Assembly: GCF_029581355.1 (NCBI RefSeq)
Contig: NZ_CP120849.1
Span: 3,070,501-3,134,500 of the forward strand
Length of the DNA stretch: 64,000 nt
Origin: Parabacteroides chongii
GTDB lineage: Bacteria; Bacteroidota; Bacteroidia; Bacteroidales; Tannerellaceae
Direction of reading: 5' to 3'
A model generated the notes under the pieces. The model made no database searches and was not told the origin of the DNA. It saw only the letters and a program-made list of their open reading frames with translations. Positions 1 through 8,944 of the stretch are shown here, piece by piece; within the stretch, counting starts at the first letter, position 1, and every line of letters starts with the position of its first letter. The translations under genes were made by a program, and so were the position numbers.

Positions 1-1287
1 ATGTATAAGATTATCAACCAGGTAAATGTCATTATTGATGCACTTCCCGAAGCAACAGGTACTGAAGAGGAGAAAGCTGAATTGAAAGGACAGTGCCTGG
101 CTATGCGTGGTATCGCTTATTTCAATCTGCTTTTGAATTACCAGCAGACTTATGCTATTGCTAAAGATAAACGTGGTGTTATTCTTCGTTTGTCTTCTGA
201 GGATCCTGATTCCATGCCTTTTTCTACTGTAGAGCAAGGTTATCAGCAGGTGATCAAGGATCTTAAAGAAGCAGAATCTCTGCTGGCTTCTTTTGAACGT
301 ATTGAAGAATGGCGTGTGAATGCTGAAGTTGCTGCCGGTTATCTGGCTCGTGTATATCAGGTGATGGGTGACTGGAATAATGCACTGACGGAGGCAAAGA
401 AGTTGTATGACAATCATTCTTCATTGATGACCAAAACAGAATGGTGCAGTGGATTTGATAATCTAATCTCAGACGGATGTAAGGAAGTTATCTGGGGAAT
501 TAAGTTTACAAACTTATCTAATATTAGTTCCAATACAGAGTTTAACTATTGGTATAATCAGGATCCGAGTTATGGTGAAGGTATGACCGATGGTCCGATT
601 TATAGCTTCATCAACTTATTTGTTGATTCCAGGTATGTACAATTGTTTGACGATACTGATTTCCGTGGCAGTAAATGTACTAAAACAGAAGGTGTGACAG
701 ATGCTGATGTGAAACCCGTTATGTTCTGGCATCGTACTGCTAATGGTAATGAGGAAACAAGGGCTAAATGGGCATATAACAAATTCAAATATTATGGTGA
801 TGCCAATGGTTCTCCTCAGGGACATACCTATCCTGAATTTTGCTACATGCGTAGTGCTGAAATGTTATTGATCATGGCGGAAGCTGAAGCTAACCTGAAC
901 AACCTGGGAGCAGCTTTGTCTCATCTGAATACGTTGCAAAACGCTCGTGAAGTGGCTAAACCGACCACGGCAGCTGATAAAGATGCACTTTTGGAAGCTA
1001 TTTATGTAGAACGTCGTAAGGAATTATTAGGAGAAGGTGTAACAGGTATGTATGATTTGATGCGTTTGCAGAAACCGCTTTATCGTTATGCTGCAACCAC
1101 GGAAGATCCGGCAGGCCATTTCTCTTTGGGCTTGAATTTCCTGGATAACTATAATCCGACCGATAAAGCTCCTTACGGTTATTTGCCGTCTAATGATTAC
1201 CGCTTCCTGTATCAGATTCCACAATTGGAATTTACACAGAATACTGTTATCAGTGAATCTGAACAGAATCCGTTCAAGGGAAATTAA
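1..1287 (+). CDS. RagB/SusD-family outer-membrane lipoprotein, 5' end missing
   Basis: This is the C-terminal 428 residues of a SusD-like protein, the surface lipoprotein that works with a SusC TonB-dependent transporter to capture nutrients. The frame is open at the window edge, so the first ATG is probably internal; full-length members have about 500-600 residues, and the lipoprotein signal must lie upstream. The TPR-like helical part shows around residues 28-140. The C-terminal part has the family pattern of a 'YMRSAEMLLIMAEAEANL' helix, an 'ERRKELLGEG' segment and a final 'LYQIPQLEFTQN...NPF' tail. The partner SusC gene is expected just upstream, outside the window. The substrate cannot be told from this fragment. 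A hairpin terminator follows directly. Confidence 0.9.
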   Translation: MYKIINQVNVIIDALPEATGTEEEKAELKGQCLAMRGIAYFNLLLNYQQTYAIAKDKRGVILRLSSEDPDSMPFSTVEQGYQQVIKDLKEAESLLASFERIEEWRVNAEVAAGYLARVYQVMGDWNNALTEAKKLYDNHSSLMTKTEWCSGFDNLISDGCKEVIWGIKFTNLSNISSNTEFNYWYNQDPSYGEGMTDGPIYSFINLFVDSRYVQLFDDTDFRGSKCTKTEGVTDADVKPVMFWHRTANGNEETRAKWAYNKFKYYGDANGSPQGHTYPEFCYMRSAEMLLIMAEAEANLNNLGAALSHLNTLQNAREVAKPTTAADKDALLEAIYVERRKELLGEGVTGMYDLMRLQKPLYRYAATTEDPAGHFSLGLNFLDNYNPTDKAPYGYLPSNDYRFLYQIPQLEFTQNTVISESEQNPFKGN

Positions 1288-1313
1288 TTTGTAAATTATA
1301 GTAAGTAAAGACG

Positions 1314-1348
1314 AGAGGCGTGTCCGCGATGGATATGCCTCTTTTTTT
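1314..1348 (+). terminator. Rho-independent terminator after susD
   Basis: AGAGGCGTGTCC and GGATATGCCTCT form a 12-bp stem with two G-T wobbles and a five-base loop, followed by seven T residues. It separates the SusD transcript from the next gene, which has its own promoter. Confidence 0.8.
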
Positions 1349-1363
1349 ATACTACTTATTTTC

Positions 1364-1394
1364 TTGTAAAGGAGCGATGAACTGAATATCTTTG
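1364..1394 (+). promoter_or_regulatory. Bacteroidetes-type promoter for the metallophosphoesterase gene
   Basis: A TTG at 1364-1366, a 20-nt spacer and TATCTTTG at 1387-1394 match the Bacteroides -33/-7 consensus. The gene starts 35 nt downstream of the -7 box. Confidence 0.7.
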
Positions 1395-1429
1395 TAAAAT
1401 TCAAATCATTAATAACTTAAAATAATACC

Positions 1430-2593
1430 ATGAACAAGATCAATCTTTTCTTTCTCTTTTTATTATTGACTACTCTTCCTGCCTTTTCACAGGATGACAT
1501 CCAAATCACCCATGCTCCTTATCTGCAAAATTTGGGTGAGAATGAAGTGACAATCGTTTGGACGGTCAATAAACCATCGGTAGGTTGGGTGGAACTGGCA
1601 CCGGATGACGGGACACATTTTTATCAGACGGAGCGTCCGAAGTTCTTCAATGCAAAGAACGGAATAAAGCAGACATCTACCGTTCATGCGGTTCATCTGA
1701 AAGGATTGAAGGCGGGTACATGTTATCGGTATCGGGTATATTCACAGGAAGTCCTGAGCCATGTCGGTTGGCGGGTGATATATGGGAATGTGGCTGCCAC
1801 CTCTGTTTACGGGAAACAACCATTAGAGTTTCAAACCAGTGATCATGGCAGGCAAGCGGTGAACTTTGCGATGGTCAATGATATTCACGGCAAGAGTGAT
1901 CTTTTGGAAAAGCTTGTATCACATTGTGACCTGAAAACAACCGATATGTTCCTGTTCAATGGAGATATGGTATCTATCTTCAATAGTGAAAAAGAAATAT
2001 TCGAAGGCTTTATGGATAAGGCAACGGAGCTTTTTGCTTCTGAAATACCGATGTATTATACCCGTGGTAATCATGAAACACGCGGATCTTTCGCTACGGC
2101 TTTCCAGGATTATTTTTCTCCCAAGCAGGAACATATCTATTATATGTTTCGCCAGGGACCTGTCTGTTTCGTTATTTTGGATAGTGGTGAAGATAAGCCG
2201 GATTCGGACTTGGAGTATGCCGGAATAACTGTCTATGACCAATATCGTACGGAACAGGCTGAATGGCTGAAAGGCGTACTTGAAAGCAAAGAATATAAGG
2301 AAGCACCATTCAAAGTGGTTGTTTGTCATATTCCTCCTTTTGGCGGATGGCATGGCAATGAGGAAGTGGCTGAAAAGTTTATGCCATTACTGAATAATGC
2401 AGGTGTCGATATTATGCTTTGTGCTCATCTTCACCGTTATATACGGAATGATGCGAAAGAGGGCGTTCGGTTTCCAATTATTGTAAATTCCAATAATACC
2501 GTATTGAAGGCGGAAGCTGATTCCAGGGCGTTGAACATAAAAATACTGGATACGGAAGGGAAGGAGATCGACAAGCTGACGATAGCCAAATGA
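1430..2593 (+). CDS. exported purple-acid-phosphatase-like metallophosphoesterase
   Basis: A predicted secreted or periplasmic phosphoesterase of 387 aa. A Sec signal peptide covers about residues 1-20 (ends 'PAFSQ'). An N-terminal fibronectin-like domain of the purple acid phosphatase type follows (about 25-130, with 'APYLQNLGENEVTIVW'). The calcineurin-like metallophosphoesterase domain carries the metal-binding series DIHG, NGDM, GNHE, CHIPP and AHLHRY, the last a variant of the usual GHxH. The substrate is probably a phosphate ester, but the sequence does not say which. It lies downstream of a SusD gene with an intervening terminator and its own promoter, so it is at most loosely tied to that transport locus. 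Confidence 0.88.
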   Translation: MNKINLFFLFLLLTTLPAFSQDDIQITHAPYLQNLGENEVTIVWTVNKPSVGWVELAPDDGTHFYQTERPKFFNAKNGIKQTSTVHAVHLKGLKAGTCYRYRVYSQEVLSHVGWRVIYGNVAATSVYGKQPLEFQTSDHGRQAVNFAMVNDIHGKSDLLEKLVSHCDLKTTDMFLFNGDMVSIFNSEKEIFEGFMDKATELFASEIPMYYTRGNHETRGSFATAFQDYFSPKQEHIYYMFRQGPVCFVILDSGEDKPDSDLEYAGITVYDQYRTEQAEWLKGVLESKEYKEAPFKVVVCHIPPFGGWHGNEEVAEKFMPLLNNAGVDIMLCAHLHRYIRNDAKEGVRFPIIVNSNNTVLKAEADSRALNIKILDTEGKEIDKLTIAK

Positions 2594-2691
2594 CGGTACA
2601 TTTTATCATTCTTGAACTAATGAATTATAGATTCAATTGTATTTCCTCTTTCAGTTTATAAGAAAAAGCGTATAAAAAATATCGTTTTATA

Positions 2692-2722
2692 TTTGGTGGT
2701 TTGGAAAAAGGCTGTATCTTTG
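2692..2722 (+). promoter_or_regulatory. leu operon promoter
   Basis: TTTG at 2692-2695, exactly 19 nt of spacer, and TATCTTTG at 2715-2722. This is an excellent match to the Bacteroides primary-sigma promoter and places the transcript start about 20 nt before the leader peptide ATG. Confidence 0.82.
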
Positions 2723-2744
2723 CAGCGTTAAATAAGAAAAGACA

Positions 2745-2819
2745 ATGAAACAGAACATAGCAAATAGTCTCATTATTTCTCTAAACATTATTCTACTCTG
2801 GGAACGGGATAGGAAGTGA
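2745..2819 (+). CDS. leuL: Leu/Ile-rich leader peptide of the leu operon
   Basis: A 24-codon ORF between the promoter and the attenuator. Residues 5-18 contain five Ile and four Leu codons, with two Ile-Ile pairs and one Leu-Leu pair just before Trp19. The Leu codons are CTC, CTA, CTA and CTC, which the neighbouring genes rarely use (they prefer CTG and TTG); this should increase stalling when charged tRNA is scarce. No Val codon is present, which fits control by leucine and isoleucine only. The stop codon (2817-2819) lies inside the 5' arm of the antiterminator stem, so a ribosome that finishes the peptide would cover that arm. The layout is classic; I did not match it to any database entry. 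Confidence 0.85.
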   Translation: MKQNIANSLIISLNIILLWERDRK

Positions 2820-2893
2820 GACTGTACGTGCTTTTCTGATGCATGAAGATATTAAAGAGCCTTTCTCACTTCCTTGTGAGAAGGGCTTTTTTT
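2812..2893 (+). promoter_or_regulatory. transcription attenuator with mutually exclusive antiterminator and terminator
   Basis: GGAAGTGAGA (2812-2821) is perfectly complementary to TCTCACTTCC (2864-2873), giving a 10-bp antiterminator. The competing terminator pairs 2859-2869 with 2876-2886 (11 bp, one wobble, six-base loop) and is followed by seven T residues (2887-2893). The two stems share 2864-2869, so only one can form. Stalling at the Leu/Ile codons frees 2812-2821 and permits readthrough; full translation masks it and causes termination. leuA starts 45 nt after the T-run. Confidence 0.88.
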
Positions 2894-2937
2894 ATGGATA
2901 CAAACAAGAATATAAACAAATTTAAGAGTATAAGATT

Positions 2938-4434
2938 ATGTCAGACAGATTATTTATTTTCGACACCACGTTGAGAGATGGTGAACAAGTTCCGGGTTGC
3001 CAGTTAAACAGTATTGAAAAGATTCAGGTAGCCAGAGCATTAGAAGAACTTGGTGTGGATGTGATTGAAGCAGGATTTCCGGTATCGAGCCCGGGGGACT
3101 TCAATAGTGTTGTTGAGATATCGAAAGCTGTCACCTGGCCAACTATCTGTGCGTTGACCCGTGCTGTCGAGAAAGATATCGATGTTGCCGCCGAAGCATT
3201 GAAGTTCGCTAAACGCGGACGTATCCATACAGGTATCGGAACTTCCGATTATCATATCCGTTATAAATTTAACTCTAATCAAGACGAGATCCTGGAGCGT
3301 GCCATCGCTGCTACTAAATATGCAAAGAGATATGTAGAAGATATCGAGTTTTATTGTGAAGATGCCGGACGTACTGATAACGCCTATTTGGCGCGTGTGG
3401 TTGAAGCCGTAATCAAAGCCGGAGCGACAGTGGTCAATATCCCTGATACAACCGGTTATTGCCTGCCGGACGAATACGGAGCGAAGATCAAATATCTGAT
3501 GGAACATGTGGACGGCATACAGAATGCGATTATCTCTACACACTGTCATAATGACCTGGGTATGGCAACTGCCAATACCGTGCAGGGTGTCCTGAACGGA
3601 GCACGCCAGGTGGAAGTTACTATCAATGGTATCGGTGAACGTGCCGGAAATACTTCCCTGGAAGAAGTAGCCATGATCTTCCGCAGCCACAAAGAACGTG
3701 GAATCGAAACTAATATCAATACCACAAAAATCTACGGTATCAGCCGTACGGTTTCCAGCCTGATGAATATGCCGATCCAGCCGAATAAAGCCATCGTCGG
3801 ACGCAATGCGTTCGCTCACTCTTCCGGTATCCACCAGGACGGTGTATTGAAGAACCGTGAAAGCTATGAAATCATCGACCCGAAAGATGTCGGCATCGAC
3901 GATAACGCCATCGTGCTGACTGCCCGTAGCGGACGTGCTGCCCTGAAACATCGTCTGAGTGTATTAGGTGTGGAACTGAGCCAGGAAAAGCTGGATAAGG
4001 TATATGGAGAGTTCCTGAAACTGGCCGACCGTAAGAAAGATATTAACGACGACGATGTATTGATGCTGGCAGGAAAAGACCGTACAGCTACACATCGCAT
4101 CAAACTGGATTACCTGCAAGTGACTTCCGGTGTCGGTTTACAGTCTGTTGCCAGCGTGTGTCTGGACATCGCAGGCGAAAAATTCGAGGCAGCCGCTTCC
4201 GGTAACGGTCCGGTAGACGCTGCTATCAAAGCGGTCAAATCTATTATCCATCGCACGATGACCATCCAGGAGTTTCTCATTCAGGCTATTAATAAAGGTA
4301 GCGACGACATGGGTAAGGTACACATGCAGGTGGAATACGATGGAAATAACTATTACGGTTTTGCAGCCAACACCGATATTATCGCAGCTTCGGTAGAAGC
4401 CTTTATCGACGCAATCAATAAGTTCGTAAAATAA
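2938..4434 (+). CDS. leuA: 2-isopropylmalate synthase
   Basis: Condenses acetyl-CoA with 2-oxoisovalerate, the first committed step of leucine synthesis. The 498-aa protein has the HMGL-like TIM barrel beginning '[12 protein letters not shown]' (residues 9-20), the metal-binding HCHND motif (about residue 201), and a C-terminal LeuA dimer/regulatory domain (from about 370) that normally binds leucine for feedback inhibition. The length suits the bacterial LeuA type 1 family. It is the first structural gene after the attenuator, with leuC 18 nt downstream, so both transcriptional and allosteric leucine control are expected. Confidence 0.97.
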   Translation: MSDRLFIFDTTLRDGEQVPGCQLNSIEKIQVARALEELGVDVIEAGFPVSSPGDFNSVVEISKAVTWPTICALTRAVEKDIDVAAEALKFAKRGRIHTGIGTSDYHIRYKFNSNQDEILERAIAATKYAKRYVEDIEFYCEDAGRTDNAYLARVVEAVIKAGATVVNIPDTTGYCLPDEYGAKIKYLMEHVDGIQNAIISTHCHNDLGMATANTVQGVLNGARQVEVTINGIGERAGNTSLEEVAMIFRSHKERGIETNINTTKIYGISRTVSSLMNMPIQPNKAIVGRNAFAHSSGIHQDGVLKNRESYEIIDPKDVGIDDNAIVLTARSGRAALKHRLSVLGVELSQEKLDKVYGEFLKLADRKKDINDDDVLMLAGKDRTATHRIKLDYLQVTSGVGLQSVASVCLDIAGEKFEAAASGNGPVDAAIKAVKSIIHRTMTIQEFLIQAINKGSDDMGKVHMQVEYDGNNYYGFAANTDIIAASVEAFIDAINKFVK

Positions 4435-4452
4435 CATAATACATAATTAGCA

Positions 4453-5850
4453 ATGAGCAAGACATTATTTGAGAAGATTTGGGAGAAACATGTGGTGGAC
4501 ACACTGCCCGACGGAACGATCCAGTTTTATATCGACCGTCTGTTCTGCCATGAAGTAACCAGTCCGCAGGCATTTGCGGGGTTACGTGCCCGTGGTCTGA
4601 AACCATTCCGTCCGGAACAGATTACTTGTATGCCGGACCATAATATTCCGACATTGCATCAGGAGAAACCGATCGAAGACCCTGTGTCTAAGAACCAGGT
4701 AGATACGTTGGAAAAGAATGCTAAGGATTTCAATCTGACTTATTACGGATTACAACATCCGAAGAACGGTATCATCCATGTGGTAGGTCCGGAAACAGGT
4801 CTGACACAGCCGGGCATGACGATTGTTTGTGGCGACTCCCACACTTCTACCCACGGCGCTATGGGTGCCATCGCTTTCGGTATCGGTACCAGCGAGGTGG
4901 AAATGACATTGGCTACTCAGTGTATTATGCAGCGTAAGCCGAAAACGATGCGCATCACCATCGACGGAAAACGTAAACCGGGCGTGACGGCAAAGGATTT
5001 TGCTCTTTATATCATCAGTAAAATGACAACAGGAGGTGCAACGGGTTATTTCGTTGAATATGCCGGCGAAGCCATCCGCAATACAACGATGGAAGAGCGT
5101 CTAACCATCTGTAACCTGTCTATTGAAATGGGTGCCCGTGGCGGTATGATTGCTCCGGACCAAGTCACTTTCGATTATCTGAAAGACCGTGAATTTGCTC
5201 CCCGTGCCGAAGCGTGGGAAAAGAAACTGGCTGAATGGCGTGAATTATACAGCGATCCGGATGCTCAGTTCGATAAAGAGATCGTGTTCCATGCTGAAGA
5301 CATCGATCCGATGGTGACTTACGGAACCAATCCGGGCATGGGCATGGGTATCCGCGAAAGCATCCCGACTATGGAAAGCGTAGACGAGGCTGGTCGCATC
5401 TCTTATAAAAAATCGCTTGACTATATGGGCTTTACTGCCGGTGAACCTGTATTAGGCAAGAAAATAGATTACGTATTCTTGGGAAGTTGTACGAATGGAC
5501 GTATCGAGGATTTCCGTGCTTTCGCCTCTTTGGTGAAAGGGAAGAAGAAGGCCGACGATGTGATTGTATGGCTGGTTCCCGGTAGCTGGCAGGTAGAACG
5601 TCAGATTCGTGCGGAAGGTATCGATAAGGTTCTGACAGAAGCCGGTTTTGAATTGCGTCAGCCGGGCTGTTCTGCTTGTCTGGCCATGAATGAAGACAAG
5701 GTTCCGGCCGGTAAATATGCCGTATCTACTTCCAACCGTAACTTCGAAGGTCGTCAGGGACCAGGTGCACGTACCATCCTGGCCGGTCCGTTGGTTGCAG
5801 CGGCTGCCGCAGTAACGGGAAAGATCACCGATCCGAGAGATTTAATGTAA
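4453..5850 (+). CDS. leuC: 3-isopropylmalate dehydratase large subunit
   Basis: With LeuD it isomerises 2-isopropylmalate to 3-isopropylmalate, and it can also process citramalate. The 465-aa aconitase-like protein carries the [4Fe-4S] ligand cysteines in '[11 protein letters not shown]' and '[13 protein letters not shown]', plus '[13 protein letters not shown]' at the active site. The start at 4453 leaves an 18-nt gap from leuA, and leuD follows by 33 nt, consistent with one operon. Confidence 0.97.
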   Translation: MSKTLFEKIWEKHVVDTLPDGTIQFYIDRLFCHEVTSPQAFAGLRARGLKPFRPEQITCMPDHNIPTLHQEKPIEDPVSKNQVDTLEKNAKDFNLTYYGLQHPKNGIIHVVGPETGLTQPGMTIVCGDSHTSTHGAMGAIAFGIGTSEVEMTLATQCIMQRKPKTMRITIDGKRKPGVTAKDFALYIISKMTTGGATGYFVEYAGEAIRNTTMEERLTICNLSIEMGARGGMIAPDQVTFDYLKDREFAPRAEAWEKKLAEWRELYSDPDAQFDKEIVFHAEDIDPMVTYGTNPGMGMGIRESIPTMESVDEAGRISYKKSLDYMGFTAGEPVLGKKIDYVFLGSCTNGRIEDFRAFASLVKGKKKADDVIVWLVPGSWQVERQIRAEGIDKVLTEAGFELRQPGCSACLAMNEDKVPAGKYAVSTSNRNFEGRQGPGARTILAGPLVAAAAAVTGKITDPRDLM

Positions 5851-5883
5851 TAAGATTACGAACTGAAAAATCAAAAGAACGAA

Positions 5884-6471
5884 ATGAAAGAAAAATTCAC
5901 GATAGTAACATCCACCTGTGTACCTCTTCCTTTGGAAAATGTAGACACAGACCAGATCATCCCGGCCCGCTTCCTGAAAGCTACCACACGCGAGGGCTTC
6001 GGCGATAATCTTTTCCGCGACTGGCGTTATGACAAGGCGGGCAACCCTAATCCGGACTTTGTACTGAATCAGAATACGTATAAAGGCGAGATCCTGGTAG
6101 CCGGAAAGAACTTCGGTAGCGGTTCGAGCCGTGAGCACGCAGCCTGGGCGATTGCGGGATATGGTTTCCGTGCGGTTGTCAGCAGTTTCTTCGCCGATAT
6201 TTTCAAGAACAACTCGATGAACAACGGGCTTGTTCCGGTTGTTGTTTCTCCAGAGTTCCTGGCAGAGATATTCGCATCTGTCGAGGCTGATCCGAAGGTG
6301 ACGCTGACGATCGATCTCCCTTCGCAGACGATAACCAACAACGCAACCGGTAAAAGCGAATCCTTTGACATCAACGCATATAAGAAAGACTGTCTGGTAA
6401 ACGGTCTTGACGATATCGATTACCTCTTGGCTAATAAGTCCAAAATAGAAACCTACGAGGCTTCGCGATAA
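5884..6471 (+). CDS. leuD: 3-isopropylmalate dehydratase small subunit
   Basis: Small, swivelling-domain subunit of isopropylmalate isomerase (195 aa). The N-terminal '[13 protein letters not shown]' and the '[16 protein letters not shown]' active-site loop are diagnostic. Length and position directly after leuC agree. The next gene in the ancestral operon (the second synthase) is now separated from it by a roughly 450-bp inserted GxxExxY element. Confidence 0.97.
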   Translation: MKEKFTIVTSTCVPLPLENVDTDQIIPARFLKATTREGFGDNLFRDWRYDKAGNPNPDFVLNQNTYKGEILVAGKNFGSGSSREHAAWAIAGYGFRAVVSSFFADIFKNNSMNNGLVPVVVSPEFLAEIFASVEADPKVTLTIDLPSQTITNNATGKSESFDINAYKKDCLVNGLDDIDYLLANKSKIETYEASR

Positions 6472-6485
6472 GTAATAACAGATAG

Positions 6486-6931
6486 GGAACGCAGATGACG
6501 CAGAATACGCAGACTGACGCAGATTTTTTATTTAAAGAGGAAACTGATAAGATAATAGGTGCGTTTTATAAGGTTTACCGTACATTAGGATATGGGTTTC
6601 TTGAACGAGTTTATCAGAATGCTCTTTATTATGAACTGATGAGGTTGGGATTGGATTGTAAGGTTCAATATCCTATACAAGTTTATTATGAGGGACATAT
6701 TGTTGGAGAATATGTGGCGGATATGTTGATAAATAATCATTTAATACTGGAACTGAAAAGTGTGGAGACTTTGTCTCAGGCTCATGAATTCCAGTTGATA
6801 AACTATTTAAAAGCAACAAGGATTGAAGTAGGGTTACTGCTTAATTTTGGAGAACATGCTCAAGTAAAACGTAAAGTCTTTAAAAATAAATAATCTGCGT
6901 AAGTCTGCGTTTTCAGCGTAGTCTGCGTTCC
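6486..6931 (+). mobile_element. GxxExxY element with iterated, inverted terminal repeats
   Basis: Both ends carry GGAACGCAGA / TCTGCGTTCC in inverted orientation. Inside the left end ACGCAGA recurs at 6489, 6498, 6507 and 6517 (9-10 nt steps). The right end has TCTGCGT at 6894, 6904 and 6922 with a degenerate copy between. The single gene fills the space between, and its start codon lies within the left repeats. A 120-bp relative with the same ends is found at 21328-21447. That this is a mobilisable unit is inference from the repeat structure; no transposase is present. Confidence 0.6.
6495..6893 (+). CDS. GxxExxY protein, PD-(D/E)XK nuclease-like fold
   Basis: A 132-aa member of the GxxExxY family (PDDEXK_3 type), named for the motif seen here as GFLERVY near residues 35-41. 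A nuclease-like core is suggested by 'ADMLINNHLILELKSV', which supplies the D...ExK triad of PD-(D/E)XK enzymes, followed by a QL-x-NYL helix. Function is unknown in the family. The first ten residues (MTQNTQTDAD) are encoded by the iterated ACGCAGA repeats of the surrounding element. It lies in the same orientation inside the leu operon and is presumably co-transcribed, but it has no obvious role in leucine synthesis. Confidence 0.85.
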   Translation: MTQNTQTDADFLFKEETDKIIGAFYKVYRTLGYGFLERVYQNALYYELMRLGLDCKVQYPIQVYYEGHIVGEYVADMLINNHLILELKSVETLSQAHEFQLINYLKATRIEVGLLLNFGEHAQVKRKVFKNK

Positions 6932-6951
6932 TTAATAGAAACTATGATATT

Positions 6952-8463
6952 ATGGTAGAAATAATGGATACAACCCTTCGGGACGGGGAACAGACATCGG
7001 GCGTCTCCTTTGCGGCTCATGAAAAACTCAGCATCGCACAAATGTTGTTGAGCGATTTGGGAGTGAACCGTGTAGAGGTAGCCTCGGCACGTGTATCGGA
7101 CGGAGAGTTCGAAGCCGTGAAGCGTGTGGCTGCCTGGGCCGAACGTACCGGAAATCTGCATAAGCTCGAAGTCTTGGGTTTTGTAGATGGCGACGCCTCG
7201 CTCAACTGGATCGAATCGGCCGGTTGCCGTGTGGTAAACCTACTCTGTAAAGGTTCGTATAAACACGTAACCGAACAACTCCGCAAATTGCCTGAACAGC
7301 ATATTGCAGATATCCGTTCTGTTGTATCGCTGGCTACCGAAAAAGGTATTGATGTAAATATTTATCTGGAAGACTGGTCGAACGGGATCAAGAATTCTCC
7401 CGATTATGTATTCCTCTTGGTCGATGCGTTGAAAGACCTTCCCATCCGCCGTTTTATGCTGCCTGATACATTGGGTATTCTGAATCCCGGAAATACATAC
7501 GATTTCTGTAAGCAGATGGTGGATCGTTATCCTGACCTGCATTTTGATTTCCATGCCCATAACGATTACGACCTGGCTGTGGCTAATGTCTACTCGGCTG
7601 TGCGGGCGGGAATACACGGTATACATACCACTATCAACGGCTTGGGGGAACGGGCAGGAAACGCACCGCTCAGCAGTGTGATCGCTGTAATAAAAGATCA
7701 ACTGGGAGGGGAAACTCCTGTCAGAGAAGAAAAAATCAATGCCGCGAGCCGTCTGGTAGAAACCTATTCCGGTATTCATATTGCCCCGAACCGTCCGATC
7801 ATCGGAGAGCATGTCTTTACACAATGCGCCGGTGTACATGCCGATGGCGACAGCAAAAATAATCTGTATTGCAACGACCTGATCCCCGAACGTTTCGGAC
7901 GTGTACGCGAATATGCACTCGGAAAAACATCCGGTAAAGCCAATATCCGTATGAACCTGGAATCGCTCGGAATAGACGTCGACGATGAATCCATGCGTAA
8001 GATCACCGAGCGCATCATCGAGTTAGGTGATAAGAAAGAAATGGTAACAACAGAAGATCTGCCTTATATCATCAGTGATGTCCTTCACCATGATACGATG
8101 ACAGACCAACGTATCCGTATATTAAATTATTCCTTATCTTTGGCACAGGGACTGAGGCCTGTAGCTACGCTGAAAATCGAGATCGACGGTGAAGCCTACG
8201 AAGAATCAGCTTCCGGCGACGGCCAGTACGACGCTTTTGTACGTGCCCTTCGCCGAATCTATTCAGACCTCGGCCGCCCGTTCCCGATGTTGACGAACTA
8301 TTCCGTATCCATTCCTCCCGGCGGTCGTACTGATGCATTCGTGCAGACGATCATCAGTTGGAATTATGCCGGAGTAGATTTCAAGACCCGCGGCCTTGAT
8401 GCCGACCAGACAGAAGCTGCCATCAAGGCAACGTTGAAGATGCTGAATAAGATCGAACAATAA
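6952..8463 (+). CDS. second isopropylmalate/citramalate-type synthase
   Basis: A 503-aa HMGL-like acyl-transferase paralogous to LeuA, with '[12 protein letters not shown]' (residues 6-17), the HAHND metal motif (about residue 202) and a C-terminal LeuA-type regulatory domain (from about 385). It diverges strongly from the leuA product at the operon front. Two related synthases beside one leuCD/leuB set suggest different 2-oxoacid substrates. A citramalate synthase role (pyruvate + acetyl-CoA, feeding isoleucine through the same LeuCDB enzymes) is plausible and would explain the Ile codons in the leader, but specificity cannot be read here; a second isopropylmalate synthase is the alternative. 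Confidence 0.85.
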   Translation: MVEIMDTTLRDGEQTSGVSFAAHEKLSIAQMLLSDLGVNRVEVASARVSDGEFEAVKRVAAWAERTGNLHKLEVLGFVDGDASLNWIESAGCRVVNLLCKGSYKHVTEQLRKLPEQHIADIRSVVSLATEKGIDVNIYLEDWSNGIKNSPDYVFLLVDALKDLPIRRFMLPDTLGILNPGNTYDFCKQMVDRYPDLHFDFHAHNDYDLAVANVYSAVRAGIHGIHTTINGLGERAGNAPLSSVIAVIKDQLGGETPVREEKINAASRLVETYSGIHIAPNRPIIGEHVFTQCAGVHADGDSKNNLYCNDLIPERFGRVREYALGKTSGKANIRMNLESLGIDVDDESMRKITERIIELGDKKEMVTTEDLPYIISDVLHHDTMTDQRIRILNYSLSLAQGLRPVATLKIEIDGEAYEESASGDGQYDAFVRALRRIYSDLGRPFPMLTNYSVSIPPGGRTDAFVQTIISWNYAGVDFKTRGLDADQTEAAIKATLKMLNKIEQ

Positions 8464-8467
8464 TTAT

Positions 8468-8473
8468 AGGAGG
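8468..8473 (+). promoter_or_regulatory. canonical Shine-Dalgarno before mgsA
   Basis: AGGAGG eight bases before the mgsA ATG. Such perfect SD sequences are uncommon in Bacteroidetes and absent from the other genes of this operon, which suggests mgsA is translated by a different rule or joined the operon separately. Confidence 0.6.
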
Positions 8474-8481
8474 TATTAGTT

Positions 8482-8928
8482 ATGAACAAAAGATTGACCA
8501 TTGCGCTGGTAGCGCACGATAACCGTAAGGCAGACATGGTAGAATGGGCTGTGCACAATGCAGAATTCCTTTCTCATCATCATTTGGTATGTACCGGAAC
8601 GACCGGTGGACTGATACGCAACGCTTTCGACGAGAAAGGCGTAGGTGCTGAAATTACTTGTATGCATTCCGGTCCGTTGGGCGGAGATGCCGAAATAGCA
8701 GCAATGGTAGTACGCAAGGAAGTGGATCTGGCGATCTTTCTGATCGACGACCTGAATCCGCAGCCTCACGAAGCCGACATCCAGATGTTGCTTCGCCAGT
8801 GCCGTGTTCATAACGTGCCCATCGCTTGTAACCGTTACAGTGCAGACCTGATGATTACGAGCACTCTGTGGGATGACGACAGTTATGTCCCCACGGAACC
8901 CAAATATGTGCTATTTAAAAGAGACTAA
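8482..8928 (+). CDS. mgsA: methylglyoxal synthase
   Basis: Converts dihydroxyacetone phosphate to methylglyoxal and phosphate, a bypass used when sugar phosphates accumulate. The 148-aa protein aligns along its length with E. coli MgsA by eye: '[10 protein letters not shown]' at the start, 'CTGTTGGLI' phosphate-binding loop, '[14 protein letters not shown]', '[19 protein letters not shown]' containing the catalytic Asp region, and '[14 protein letters not shown]'. It is embedded in the leu operon, 18 nt after the second synthase and 16 nt before leuB. I know of no direct biochemical reason for that. Confidence 0.95.
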   Translation: MNKRLTIALVAHDNRKADMVEWAVHNAEFLSHHHLVCTGTTGGLIRNAFDEKGVGAEITCMHSGPLGGDAEIAAMVVRKEVDLAIFLIDDLNPQPHEADIQMLLRQCRVHNVPIACNRYSADLMITSTLWDDDSYVPTEPKYVLFKRD

Positions 8929-8944
8929 AAGAACAATTATTTAT

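Noticed and set aside
3040..3951. 303-aa open frame opposite leuA
   Set aside because: Its composition is that of an antisense shadow (Cys/His/Ile/Ser rich, no motif), and leuA on the other strand is certain.
8873..8944. 24-codon upstream extension of leuB
   Set aside because: It overlaps the end of mgsA, and the LeuB family starts at the '[16 protein letters not shown]' Met at 8945.
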